Assembly (NCBI GenBank): GCA_958296235.1
Contig: OY282457.1
Coordinates: forward strand, 434,001-498,000
Source of the DNA: an uncultured Candidatus Binatia bacterium
Lineage (GTDB): Bacteria > Desulfobacterota > Binatia > Bin18
Direction of reading: 5' to 3'
DNA: 64,000 bases
The notes below the pieces were generated by a model that saw nothing but the letters and a program-made list of their open reading frames with translations, was not told where the DNA came from and did not search any database. Position numbers and translations under genes: made by a program. Below, piece after piece: positions 17,764 through 29,018 of this stretch. Position 1 is the stretch's first letter. Each line of letters begins with the position of its first letter.

Positions 17764-18663
17764 CTAGAATTCGGTCAGGCTCACGAACTGGCGGTAGCGC
17801 TGTTCAATAGCATCCCGGCTCAGGGCCTGCAGACGCCGCAGGCTGAAATCTTCCACGGTGAACGAAGCCACCACACTGCCGTAGACAATGGCTTTGCGCA
17901 GTCCGGCCTCAGACGTGTCGTTTGACGCGGCCACATAGCCGAGAAACCCGCCGGCAAAGGAGTCACCGGCCCCGGTCGGATCAATCACCTCTTCCAGGGG
18001 ATAGGCCGGGACGGAGAAAACCGACTGGGGGGAAAACAGCAATACCCCGTATTCGCCCCGCTTGATGAGCAGCGTCTTGGGTCCCATGTCCAGAATCCTG
18101 CGGGCGGATTTCACGACATTGGACTCACCGCTGATCATACCCGCCTCTTCATCGTTGATGACCAGCACATCGACCCGTTTCAGCACGACTTCGAGCGCAG
18201 CGCGCTCATGCTCAATCCAATGACTGATCGTGTCGCAGCCTATCAGGCGCGCCCCGTCGGTCTGGTCCAGAACCTGACTCTGCAAGCCAGGGTCGATATT
18301 CCCCAGAAACACAAAAGGCGAGCGACGGTACTGTTCGGGCAGCTTCGGAGCGAAGTCCGCAAACACGTTCATCTGAAGGTCCAGGGTATCTCGAATGTTG
18401 AGATTTTCGTGATAGCGGCCGGTCCAGCGGAACGTCCGTCCCGCGCCGACCTCCAGCCCGTCCAGGTTGATATTCGGCGCGGTCAGGCTTGCCCGCGCAT
18501 CTGCGGGAAAGTCCCCGCCGATAACGGCAACAACGTTGACCGGCGCAAAATAGCTTGCCGCGACGGCAAAATAAGCGGCCGAGCCACCCAGGACTTCGTC
18601 AGCCCGACCGGACGGCGTTTCAATAGAATCCAAGGCGACCGAACCGACAACGACAATACTCAT
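17764..18663 (-). CDS. PfkB-family (ribokinase-like) carbohydrate or nucleoside kinase
   Basis: A 299-residue kinase from the ATG at 18663. It has the N-terminal GSVALDSIETP, the GGSAAYFAVAA signature and the C-terminal catalytic motif DPTGAGDSFAGGFLGYV with its base aspartate. It lies 16 bases after mtnP. In many bacteria a PfkB kinase next to 5'-methylthioadenosine phosphorylase acts on adenosine or a salvage sugar, so a purine or methionine salvage role is a reasonable inference. A Shine-Dalgarno-like AGGCTGGA precedes this ATG. The frame continues upstream into mtnP and was not used. Confidence 0.82.
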   Translation of the reverse strand: MSIVVVGSVALDSIETPSGRADEVLGGSAAYFAVAASYFAPVNVVAVIGGDFPADARASLTAPNINLDGLEVGAGRTFRWTGRYHENLNIRDTLDLQMNVFADFAPKLPEQYRRSPFVFLGNIDPGLQSQVLDQTDGARLIGCDTISHWIEHERAALEVVLKRVDVLVINDEEAGMISGESNVVKSARRILDMGPKTLLIKRGEYGVLLFSPQSVFSVPAYPLEEVIDPTGAGDSFAGGFLGYVAASNDTSEAGLRKAIVYGSVVASFTVEDFSLRRLQALSRDAIEQRYRQFVSLTEF

Positions 18664-18679
18664 TCCAGCCTCTTTGTGT

Positions 18680-19540
18680 TTATCCGTTGATGTATTTCCC
18701 AATAATCGGCTCAAGTTCGCGTTTCACCGTTTCTGGAATCATCGCCCGGTCGGTGATGATCGCATTGGTGAGTGCGGTTTCACAGCCGCACACCCGCTCG
18801 GGAGACAACCGCCGGGCAGTGTCCCGGACAATACGCTGGGCGGTGACAACATTTGTATTCAGAATTGCCAGCACCTCTTCTATCACGACATCGCCGGCCT
18901 CGGTATTCCAGCAGTCGTAATCGGTTGCCAGGGCCAGGGTGGCAAAACAGATTTCAGCTTCACGCGCAAGCTTGGCTTCCTGGAGATTCGTCATCCCGAT
19001 AATATCAGCCCCCCAGCTCCGATACAGCAGAGATTCGGCCCGTGTGGAAAACTGCGGACCTTCCATACAGATATACGTTCCCCCGTGATGAACGGCTGTA
19101 CTCAGGCTGCCGCTGGCTTCAACCAAAGCCTGGGATAAGAGCGGACACACCGGGTCGGCAAAGGCCACATGGGCGACAATGCCGCGGCCAAAGAAGGTTC
19201 CGATGCGGCCACGGGTGCGATCGATGAATTGGTCTGGAATCACGATATGGCCGGGCGCAATCTCCTGCTTCAAACTGCCCACCGCACTGACGGCAATCAA
19301 GCGCCGAACGCCCAGCTTTTTCATGCCATAGATATTGGCGCGGAAATTCAGCTCGGAGGGTAAGAGGCGATGTCCGCGGCCATGACGAGGCAGGAAAACC
19401 ACGCGAATGCCGTCTAGCTCGCCAACAAAATATTCATCCGACGGAGCCCCAAACGGCGTCTCAACATTCACCCATTCGCCGTGTTCAATGTCGTCCATCT
19501 GATACAGACCGCTGCCACCAATAACACCGAGCGTAATCAT
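18680..19540 (-). CDS. mtnP: S-methyl-5'-thioadenosine phosphorylase
   Basis: A 286-residue purine nucleoside phosphorylase-family enzyme of the MTAP branch, splitting methylthioadenosine to adenine and methylthioribose-1-phosphate. Seen motifs are GVIGGSGLYQMDDIE, FLPRHGRGHRLLPSE (phosphate and base contacts), RANIYGMKKLGV, ICMEGPQFSTRAES and GMTNLQEAKLAREAEICFA. The start is placed at MITLGVIGGSG. An upstream extension is not conserved. It is followed by the PfkB kinase and preceded by rlmN, all on one strand with short gaps. Confidence 0.92.
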   Translation of the reverse strand: MITLGVIGGSGLYQMDDIEHGEWVNVETPFGAPSDEYFVGELDGIRVVFLPRHGRGHRLLPSELNFRANIYGMKKLGVRRLIAVSAVGSLKQEIAPGHIVIPDQFIDRTRGRIGTFFGRGIVAHVAFADPVCPLLSQALVEASGSLSTAVHHGGTYICMEGPQFSTRAESLLYRSWGADIIGMTNLQEAKLAREAEICFATLALATDYDCWNTEAGDVVIEEVLAILNTNVVTAQRIVRDTARRLSPERVCGCETALTNAIITDRAMIPETVKRELEPIIGKYING

Positions 19541-19554
19541 AATACCCTCTTGTC

Positions 19555-20583
19555 CTATGCCGCTTGCTCCAGAGGCGCGGCAAGTTGCCCACACGCGGCC
19601 TGTACATCCTGGCCCCGACTTTCGCGAATGCTGGCATGAATGCCCCGGTCGAGTAAAATTTGCCGAAAACGCAGGAGTCGGTTCCGCGGCGAGACGGAAA
19701 ATGAGGTCCCAGGGAAGGGGTTAAACGGAATGAGATTGACTTTGGCCCGGATGCCGTGCAGGAGCGACACCAGGCGTTTTGCGTCGGCCTCAGCGTCATT
19801 CACCCCGTTCAGCAGCGTGTAGGCGAAGGTGAGCCGATTGCGCGGGGCCACAGGGAAGGAACGACACGCCTTGAATATCTCGGCTAAGGGATAGCGCCGA
19901 TTAATCGGCATGAGCGTGTCGCGCGCGGCATCAAGGGTTGCGCTCAGGGAGATGGTGAGGTTGACCCTGGTGTCGTGCAACAAACGCTGCATTTGCGGCA
20001 CTAAGCCAACCGTCGATACGGTGATGCGGCGGGGAGAGAGATGATACCCCCAGGCCGCGGTCAGGATGGTGACGGCCTTCACCACGTGATCGTAATTGGC
20101 CAAAGGTTCGCCCATGCCCATAAAGACGACGTTGGTCACCGCTTGGCGTTGAGGCCGGCGGTACTGGACTTCCCAGATTTGGCTGACTATTTCCCCAGCC
20201 GTCAGGTCGCGCACGGGCCGTACTTGGGCAGTCGCACAAAATTGACAGCCCATTGCACAGCCAGCCTGGGAGGAGATGCACAGCGTCTGGCGGTTTTCAC
20301 TCGGAATCAAAACGCTCTCAATCCGGCGTCCATCAGCAAGGCTGAAGAGATATTTTTCCGTCCCGTCAGCGGCCGTGGTGTGTCGGCTACAGTCCAGGCC
20401 GGCCAGGCTGAAATGTTGAGCCAACTCCTCGCGTAAGGCCAGGGGCACATTGCCCATCTGCCCCACATCCGTGAGCCGGCGTTGATGCACCCAGTGTAAA
20501 ATTTGCGAGGCGCGAAAAGGTCTGTGTCCACGCACGGTCAGCCACTGGGCCAACTCGTCCTGGGTGAAATTTTTGAGATTCAT
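19555..20583 (-). CDS. rlmN: 23S rRNA (A2503-C2)/tRNA (A37) methyltransferase, radical SAM
   Basis: A protein of about 342 residues with the radical-SAM cluster motif CAMGCQFC (CxxxCxxC) and the family signatures FRASQILHWVHQ, LCISSQAGC, NVVFMGMGEPLANYD and the C-terminal QDVQAACGQLA. The last of these has the methyl-accepting cysteine. RlmN methylates C2 of A2503 in 23S rRNA and A37 of some tRNAs. The start is taken at MNLKNFTQDE, the usual N-terminus. The mtnP start lies 14 bases after its stop. Confidence 0.94.
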   Translation of the reverse strand: MNLKNFTQDELAQWLTVRGHRPFRASQILHWVHQRRLTDVGQMGNVPLALREELAQHFSLAGLDCSRHTTAADGTEKYLFSLADGRRIESVLIPSENRQTLCISSQAGCAMGCQFCATAQVRPVRDLTAGEIVSQIWEVQYRRPQRQAVTNVVFMGMGEPLANYDHVVKAVTILTAAWGYHLSPRRITVSTVGLVPQMQRLLHDTRVNLTISLSATLDAARDTLMPINRRYPLAEIFKACRSFPVAPRNRLTFAYTLLNGVNDAEADAKRLVSLLHGIRAKVNLIPFNPFPGTSFSVSPRNRLLRFRQILLDRGIHASIRESRGQDVQAACGQLAAPLEQAA

Positions 20584-20638
20584 ACCGATCCAGACACGCA
20601 CAGGTCAAGGAGCAGGTCCAGGCCGCAGAAGAAACGAG

Positions 20639-21055
20639 CTAGGCGAGTTCCACCCCACTAAAGAAATAACCGATTTCCCATTGGGCCGTTTCGGGCGCAT
20701 CAGAGCCATGCACCGCGTTCTGTTCGATATTCGTGGCAAAATCCTTCCGGATTGTGCCCTCAGCCGCCTCAGCAGGATTGGTCGCTCCCATAATTTTCCG
20801 ATGGGCTTGAATGGCCCCTTCCCCCTCAAGTACGGAAACGAGAATCGGACCCGAGGACATGAAGTCGGTCAGACTCCCAAAAAATGGGCGTTCTTTATGG
20901 ACCGCATAAAAGCCTTCGGCTTCGGCTTTGCTCAGGGAAACCATTTTGGTAGCAACGATTTTGAGACTGGCGGCTTCAAAGCGGCGGAGGATTTCACCAA
21001 TGACATTCTTCTGAACGGCATCAGGCTTCACAATAGAGAGTGTTCGTTCGGTCAT
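20639..21055 (-). CDS. ndk: Nucleoside diphosphate kinase
   Basis: A 138-residue NDK of standard length, balancing NTP and dNTP pools. It starts [14 protein letters not shown]. The phospho-accepting histidine is H116 in NAVHGSDA, and the C-terminal EIGYFF is the normal family ending. All catalytic parts are present. It lies between the TPR gene and rlmN on the same strand. Confidence 0.96.
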   Translation of the reverse strand: MTERTLSIVKPDAVQKNVIGEILRRFEAASLKIVATKMVSLSKAEAEGFYAVHKERPFFGSLTDFMSSGPILVSVLEGEGAIQAHRKIMGATNPAEAAEGTIRKDFATNIEQNAVHGSDAPETAQWEIGYFFSGVELA

Positions 21056-21121
21056 ACCCGTCCTTTCTTGTACGGCCAGAGAGTCTATCCAGGCCGGCCA
21101 GAGGGGTCAATGTTCATGCGC

Positions 21122-22228
21122 TCAGGGCACATTCAACGGCGGCGGGAGAGGCGTGAAATACAAGCCGCAGTTGCGATAGGCCTGTTTCACAGCCCGCCAG
21201 TCGGGACTGTCCGCTACCAGGGCAAGACCAGCAAGCGCGTGACAGGCTTCCGCCTGATAGCCAAAGCGTTGAGTCAAATCAGCGCAGCGAGCAAAGGCGG
21301 CTGCCGCTTGTTTGTGTTTTCCTTGTAAAAACGCCAATTCCCCGCTTCCCAGACGACAGTAGACCGTGCCGCGCATGTCGCGTGTTTGGCGGAAGAGCTG
21401 CTGCGCCCGGCCGAATGTCGCTCGGCTGCGTTCATGGTCGCCCTGCATTTTGAAGACTGTGGCCATTGCCCAGACCGTATAGGCAAAGCTCGCCTTATCA
21501 CCAATCCGCTGGTAGAGTCGCTCGGCTTTGGCAAAGAGCCGCAAAGCAGGGGTAAATTCTTGACGCATACGGGCGGCATTGCCAAGGCCGCAGTAGGAAT
21601 AGGCCCGGCCGTACACGTCGTCTTCAACTTCAAACACCTCGTTTGCTTCCGCGTAATAGTTCTGGGTATCCGCGAATCGGCCCATCAGACGCGATGCGCC
21701 CCCCAGACCGCACAGCGCATATCCGGCTCCGAGCGTATCCCCCTCACGTTCGGCGAGTCTGCGGGCTTGTTTGAAATGGCTCAGCGCTTTTTTAAGGTCG
21801 CCACAGAAGCGGTACGTCCCTCCCATAGCCCAGACAATAAAGCCCTCCCGGTCGTACACCTGAGCTTGACGATAGAGGGCCCGCGCCTTGGCCAGATACG
21901 CTAAGGCGCGCTGCGGATTCCCCCGAGCGCGGACGCTGAGGCCGATACCAGCCAGGCTCTCGGCCTCCCCTTCTACATCAGCCAGGCGGTCAGCCAGGCG
22001 GCTGGCCCGCTCATAGGCGCGTTGAGCGAGCCCGAATTGTCCCTGCATACGCAAACAATCGCCAATACCGAGGTGAGCATCAAGCTCACATTCTCCAAGG
22101 TGTGCGGCTTTTGCCGCCTGGCGCGCCTGGCGGTAGAACGCGAGCGCTTCGGCAAAGCGACTCTTCTGGCGGGCGCGTTCGCCTTGTTGAAACAAGGCCG
22201 GCGGTGTCTGAACCGAAGCTGGCGACAT
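21122..22228 (-). CDS. Tetratricopeptide repeat protein
   Basis: A 368-residue protein made almost entirely of TPR-like helical pairs spaced by about 34-40 residues. Examples are FAEALAFYRQARQAA, FGLAQRAYERASRLA, PQRALAYLAKARALYRQA, LKKALSHFKQARRLA and FTPALRLFAKAERLYQ. No signal peptide or enzymatic domain is visible, so it is probably a cytoplasmic scaffold. It lies in a run with sucCD upstream and ndk downstream, but its partner is unknown. Confidence 0.85.
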   Translation of the reverse strand: MSPASVQTPPALFQQGERARQKSRFAEALAFYRQARQAAKAAHLGECELDAHLGIGDCLRMQGQFGLAQRAYERASRLADRLADVEGEAESLAGIGLSVRARGNPQRALAYLAKARALYRQAQVYDREGFIVWAMGGTYRFCGDLKKALSHFKQARRLAEREGDTLGAGYALCGLGGASRLMGRFADTQNYYAEANEVFEVEDDVYGRAYSYCGLGNAARMRQEFTPALRLFAKAERLYQRIGDKASFAYTVWAMATVFKMQGDHERSRATFGRAQQLFRQTRDMRGTVYCRLGSGELAFLQGKHKQAAAAFARCADLTQRFGYQAEACHALAGLALVADSPDWRAVKQAYRNCGLYFTPLPPPLNVP

Positions 22229-22304
22229 AGAAATCGGAGGCGCGGTTTACGAACCATCCCTCCCCTGCTTGACAGGATTTGATAGAGGGACCTGCCCGAA
22301 TCCC

Positions 22305-23174
22305 TTAGCCCATAGCGGCAGCCATGGTTTTGCCCATCTCAGCCGGACTCGAAATAATGGCCACGCCGGCATCCCGGAAGGCCTGGACCTTCTCGGCTGC
22401 GGTTCCCTTGCCACCGGCAATAATCGCCCCGGCATGTCCCATGCGTTTGCCTTTCGGCGCGGTTTGGCCGGCGATGAAGGCCGCGACCGGCTTGGTCATA
22501 TGCTCCTTAATAAAGGCGGCGGCTTCTTCTTCCGCGGAACCGCCAATTTCACCAATCAACACCACGCCTTCGGTTTGGGGGTCGTCCTGAAAGAGCCGTA
22601 AGACGTCGATAAAACCGGTTCCGTTCACCGGGTCGCCGCCTATCCCGACACACGACGACTGACCGATGCCCAACTGGGTGAGTTGATGCACCGCCTCATA
22701 GGTTAAGGTGCCGCTGCGCGACACCACGCCGATGGCTCCGGGGGTGTGGATATAGCCCGGCATAATCCCAATTTTGCATTCCCCCGGGGTAATCACGCCC
22801 GGGCAGTTGGGACCGATAAGGCGGGATTTTTTGCCGGCCAGATAGCGCTTGACCCGGACCATATCGAGCACCGGAATCCCCTCGGTAATGCAAATCACCA
22901 ACGCCACTTCGGCATCGACCGCTTCCATGATGGCGTCGGCGGCAAACGGCGGCGGCACATAGATAACAGAGGCGTTTGCCCCCGTTTCCGCAACCGCCGC
23001 CGCAACCGTATTGAAGATAGGAATGCCCTCGAAATCCGTCCCACCCCGACCAGGCGTGACCCCGGCCACCATCCGGGTGCCGTAGTCTCTACAGCCTCGG
23101 GTGTGCAGTTGGCCGGTTGAGCCAGTAATGCCCTGCGTCAGGACTTTGGTGTCTGTATTCACAAGAATGCTCAC
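22305..23174 (-). CDS. sucD: Succinate-CoA ligase, alpha subunit
   Basis: A 289-residue alpha subunit of the TCA-cycle succinyl-CoA synthetase. It has the CoA-binding N-terminus ([17 protein letters not shown]), the phosphate-loop [15 protein letters not shown] and the phosphohistidine H247 in GHAGAII. It lies 60 bases downstream of sucC on the same strand. mdh is immediately upstream of sucC, so the three form a TCA-cycle operon. Confidence 0.96.
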   Translation of the reverse strand: MSILVNTDTKVLTQGITGSTGQLHTRGCRDYGTRMVAGVTPGRGGTDFEGIPIFNTVAAAVAETGANASVIYVPPPFAADAIMEAVDAEVALVICITEGIPVLDMVRVKRYLAGKKSRLIGPNCPGVITPGECKIGIMPGYIHTPGAIGVVSRSGTLTYEAVHQLTQLGIGQSSCVGIGGDPVNGTGFIDVLRLFQDDPQTEGVVLIGEIGGSAEEEAAAFIKEHMTKPVAAFIAGQTAPKGKRMGHAGAIIAGGKGTAAEKVQAFRDAGVAIISSPAEMGKTMAAAMG

Positions 23175-23234
23175 GAGCGTGCTCCTCGATTTCTCAGCCT
23201 GCGCATCATACGAACGCTTGAGCCGGCGCGTCGC

Positions 23235-24398
<1,164 letters not shown>

Positions 24399-24441
24399 AC
24401 CCTCTTACCTGACTGGGGCCCTCTTCCCTGATGAGGGAGAG

Positions 24442-25555
<1,114 letters not shown>

Positions 25556-25873
25556 TTTCATTGTGATGTCTTCTGAGATATGGCCTGAAACCGAACAGCA
25601 AGTCTCGGAAGGCGGCGAAGCTGGCCTTTCATTGTGATGTCTTCTGAGATATGGCCTGAGATGGCGCCGTTTAGCCGCTGGGGGCGCGCAAGGGCTCTTT
25701 CATTGTGATGCCTTCTGAGATATGGCCTGAAACCGCGGGCGCGGACGCCGGAGCGGGTGCGTGATGTGCTCTTTCATTGTGATGTCTTCTGAGATATAGT
25801 CTGAAGTGGGGTGCCTCTATCTCCTTCCCCCTTGAGCTTTCATTGTGATGTCTTCTGAGATATGGCCTGAAAC
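25556..25873. CRISPR. CRISPR array, 5 repeats and 4 spacers
   Basis: Repeats of 36 nt start at 25556, 25627, 25698, 25772 and 25838. The plus-strand consensus begins TTTCATTGTGATGTC and ends GGCCTGAAAC, so the opposite strand starts GTTTC, as many type II repeats do. Repeats 1 and 5 match the consensus, repeat 3 has one change, and repeats 2 and 4 differ near the GAAAC end. Spacers are 35, 35, 38 and 30 nt and mutually unrelated. Repeats 2-5 are all preceded by C, so the unit may be 37 nt. The array lies 104 bases downstream of the cas9 stop. Its transcription direction is not settled, because anti-repeat candidates exist for both. Confidence 0.93.
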
Positions 25874-25926
25874 TGTTGCCTAACCCATTGATTAGACGGC
25901 AGTTTTTTGGCCTGCTCTCTGCCCGA

Positions 25927-25974
25927 ATTTCGCAAATCCCTTTTTCGCGTATTCTGGGGCGAGTTTTGCGAAAT
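25927..25974. repeat. 10-bp inverted repeat between cas9 and the array
   Basis: ATTTCGCAAA at 25927-25936 and TTTGCGAAAT at 25965-25974 are perfect inverted copies with a 28-base loop. The right arm ends three bases from the cas9 stop codon. It could terminate cas9 transcription or bind a protein. No strong T-tract follows on the minus strand. Confidence 0.5.
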
Positions 25975-25977
25975 CAC

Positions 25978-28900
25978 CTACCGCCACGCCCTTCCCTCCC
26001 GCCAACCAAGCAGCTTCCACAAAGCTTGTTTGCCAACCGGACGTTCCTTCACCTCAGGCGTATCTTTGAGGCCAAGCTTTTCTCTGATATTTTTACTGAT
26101 CCCGTCTTCGGGTATGACCTTCAACCCGTTCGGTTTTGCTTGGGTCACACGATACCAGCCTTCCGGCCACTCGCCGCTTTCGGGGAGATACAGGATGTCG
26201 TGGCGCAGGATCATTTTTCGCCGGCGTCCGGTTGGGGAAATTGGCGGGTCTATACGGCGGACCGTTTCCCCGCCAGTGGTTTTCAGCCCCACAAGTGACC
26301 ACGGACGAAGTGAAGACAGGCGAAGGTTCGCCTCTGCATGTGGCTCTTCTGTCCACAGCACGATGCCATCCCGCGCGGCTTTCGAATCTACTGTCTGTTT
26401 TCGGTTGTTCCCCAGTCGCAGCACCAGATCACTCCCCTTTTGGGAATACATGAGCACGCGCTTTGCCCCGGACAAGGCTTTCTGCGCCCCCTTCTTAACG
26501 TCCGCTTCCAACACTTCCTTTTTCTGCTTTGCTTCGGCGCGAAGCTCCTTCAATTGCTTCTTCAGGTCTGCTTTCGAGAGAACGTCCGCTTTAACGTCCG
26601 CTTCCAACTCTTCCTTCTTCCTTTTTCCTTCCGCGTCAATCTCTTTCAATTGCTTCTTCAGGTCCGCTGGAACGGCGGCTTGCAGGGTTTTCCTGACCTC
26701 GGGAACCACAACGCCAGCGTCATTTCTGCCATAGATATGTTTCTGGGGATCAATGCCTTCGCGATCGAACCTGATGGGCTTGTGGGAAATCAAACGTTTA
26801 TCCTCTGGCTCGCGCTTGCTATGTGCCCACAAGCTCTGGTCAAAGACACTCCGCTTCCAGGAGCCGTGATATTTGCCGAGAACCTGAACTAATGGGGGCC
26901 GGTCTTTCTTCTCTCTGTACGCTTTCCAATCGGGGGCCAGTCGGCTGTCGGCGAGTCCTGTGTGTCGCCGCTCCTGGTCCGTACCTCTCCCTTCAACGCG
27001 CTCGTCGCAGAAAATCAGGTCACGCCATGTGTGGGGTGGACAGGCCGACACCAAGACGGCATCTTCCGCGTGGTTGTAGAGGCTGGCGCGGTCTTTCTCG
27101 GAAAATTGGCGCGGCCATGAACGCCGGAGCTTTGTCGTAAGCCGTCCGGCAACCCGCTGAACGTGTGGTCTGCCGTGCTGGTAGTTCAGTTCCGGCGGGG
27201 GCACTTCATACTTCTTAAACATCTCCTGCACACAGGCAATAAAGGCTCGGGACCGGGCGCCAACCCGGGCGAGCGGGGTTGGATCTCCGCCAGGAAAGGT
27301 TTCCTCCTGGTTCAACAGGACCGTCTTTTTTCTCGGCACCAGGTCGGCTGCTTCGACACGGGCGCAAAAGGCGTCCCACGTAGACAGCCCCCCAAGCCAT
27401 TGGTAGGGCGTTTGGCCTCTCTTGCGGTCATTGCAGCTACGGCAGGCGGCAATCAGGTTATACCAAATATCGGGTCCGCCCTGGCTCCTTGGGTAAATAT
27501 GATCCTTCTCGAATCCTTGCTCCCCGATATTTTCTCCGCAATAGAGGCATTGCCCCCCTGACTCATCAAACAGCCGTTGGCGAAACGTCCGTTCTTGCCG
27601 TTGGGGCTCGCTTCCAGGCTTTGCTTGCTCGGTGTCGGGTTCGGGAATTTCCAGATTCACATACGCCACCGGCCCGTGACGCCACGCGGCCTCGCCAGTG
27701 CGGCCACGATGAAAAAGCAGACGTTCCAGACGATTCAGAATACGAAGATCACGCTGCTCTCGCATGGGGTTGGGCGCGTTGCGCTTTCGGAGCGTTCCCC
27801 AAGAGATGTTCGCGTCTTTCATAGTCTGACCTCTCGCCGCCATTTCTAAATGTTTCCGACACAGATTCACTCGCCCTGGCGGTCGATCATATTTGAGCAG
27901 ATTGTAGAACTGGGAGGCCATTTTCTTTTGGTCTTTGCTGCGCCTTGAATCAGAAGGGCTGAGTCGTCCGATCGTGCGCTTGATGGTATCGAGGCTTGGG
28001 GTGGAATCAGCGCGCCGGTTCCACCACTCGCAGAAGCATTGTTGCTCTTCGTCGTTGAGTCGGCGAACCCGGCGGCCTTCAGAAACGCGCAAATTGTTGA
28101 CCGCGGCGCGATACGCCAGTTCTCGGACCTTGGCCTTCCGCGGGGGGTACGCGGCATCGCACCAGCTACATCGGGTTCGCATCCGATTGTCGAACCGCGC
28201 CGGCTGTATCACTTTGTTCAGGAGACCTTTCAGCTCTTTTTGCCATCGCTTCACCGTGTCGTCCGGCAGACCGGCAGAGCAGCCAAACCCCTGAACGACC
28301 TGTTGGAGCTCTGCCTCTTTCACTTGGCGTGGTTCGGCTATCCCAGGTTTCCTTTCCCGTTTGAGCGCTGCCTTCAGCTCCGCTTCCAGGGCCGTTCTGA
28401 GCGGTCCTTGCTTCCTGTCCTCTACCTCCCGTACTCGTCGCTCAATCTCCTGCTCGACCTGTTTCTGCAAGTCTGCCGCTGCGTGGGGTATACGAGCCGT
28501 TTCTAAGAACTCCCGAAATTCTTTGTTAGAGAGGTCCTGAAACCCACGGTCGTCATACTTATAGCCACGCTTCTTGAACAACAGGGTAAGCGCGCACACG
28601 AACTCGTCGCTCGTCCCATTGCCCGCTGAGACATACTTAATCCAGGTGTTTTTTGGATCGGATTTATGCCCGCGGTCTCTGTACTGTCCGGGTGGTGCCC
28701 ACAGGCGTTTGTCGGCAAGGACCTCATAAGGGCCTGGCAGGCGCGAGCCGTCAGGGAGCTTTTGGCGTAGCACCCATGACCGCAACCGAGCCAAACGGTG
28801 TTTTTTTGAGCGACGCGTCCGGCGACCGCGCCGCGTCGCGCGTCGCTGTTCAAGCGTGCTTTCGTGCAAGTCGACATAGGTTTCGGCATGGAGGATCACT

Positions 28901-29001
28901 GTCCCCCGGACAAGAGCAATGCCTCCTGCCGACTCCCCGAAGTCGATACCGACCCGTACTTCTTTCAGGAACTCATCGATATGGCTATCCAGACGTGACA
29001 T
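25978..29001 (-). CDS. cas9: Cas9-like RNA-guided nuclease (RuvC + zinc-ribbon HNH), stand-alone
   Basis: A compact 1007-residue Cas9-type effector expected to cut DNA with a guide RNA. The RuvC-I aspartate is D20 in VGIDFGES. An Arg-rich bridge helix spans about 47-82 (RRATRRGRRTRRSKKHRLARL). LLFKKRGYKYDD (141-151) matches the Cas9 recognition lobe. A CSWC motif at 278-281 followed by VNNLRV resembles type II-C proteins, with a possible second zinc pair C381/H384. RuvC-II is NLEIPEP (E451). The HNH domain has CLYC (485-488), DH at 500-501, N524 and C520/C523, then TPYQW. RuvC-III is NHAEDAV (H644, D647). All catalytic residues are intact. Residues 768-840 are a duplicated charged helix inserted in the C-terminal PAM-interacting region. 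GGGAGAG precedes the ATG. No adaptation genes are nearby. The subtype is uncertain (II-C-like, II-D-like or IscB-derived). Confidence 0.9.
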   Translation of the reverse strand: MSRLDSHIDEFLKEVRVGIDFGESAGGIALVRGTVILHAETYVDLHESTLEQRRATRRGRRTRRSKKHRLARLRSWVLRQKLPDGSRLPGPYEVLADKRLWAPPGQYRDRGHKSDPKNTWIKYVSAGNGTSDEFVCALTLLFKKRGYKYDDRGFQDLSNKEFREFLETARIPHAAADLQKQVEQEIERRVREVEDRKQGPLRTALEAELKAALKRERKPGIAEPRQVKEAELQQVVQGFGCSAGLPDDTVKRWQKELKGLLNKVIQPARFDNRMRTRCSWCDAAYPPRKAKVRELAYRAAVNNLRVSEGRRVRRLNDEEQQCFCEWWNRRADSTPSLDTIKRTIGRLSPSDSRRSKDQKKMASQFYNLLKYDRPPGRVNLCRKHLEMAARGQTMKDANISWGTLRKRNAPNPMREQRDLRILNRLERLLFHRGRTGEAAWRHGPVAYVNLEIPEPDTEQAKPGSEPQRQERTFRQRLFDESGGQCLYCGENIGEQGFEKDHIYPRSQGGPDIWYNLIAACRSCNDRKRGQTPYQWLGGLSTWDAFCARVEAADLVPRKKTVLLNQEETFPGGDPTPLARVGARSRAFIACVQEMFKKYEVPPPELNYQHGRPHVQRVAGRLTTKLRRSWPRQFSEKDRASLYNHAEDAVLVSACPPHTWRDLIFCDERVEGRGTDQERRHTGLADSRLAPDWKAYREKKDRPPLVQVLGKYHGSWKRSVFDQSLWAHSKREPEDKRLISHKPIRFDREGIDPQKHIYGRNDAGVVVPEVRKTLQAAVPADLKKQLKEIDAEGKRKKEELEADVKADVLSKADLKKQLKELRAEAKQKKEVLEADVKKGAQKALSGAKRVLMYSQKGSDLVLRLGNNRKQTVDSKAARDGIVLWTEEPHAEANLRLSSLRPWSLVGLKTTGGETVRRIDPPISPTGRRRKMILRHDILYLPESGEWPEGWYRVTQAKPNGLKVIPEDGISKNIREKLGLKDTPEVKERPVGKQALWKLLGWREGRAWR

Positions 29002-29018
29002 CGGATCTCTCCCAGCCG

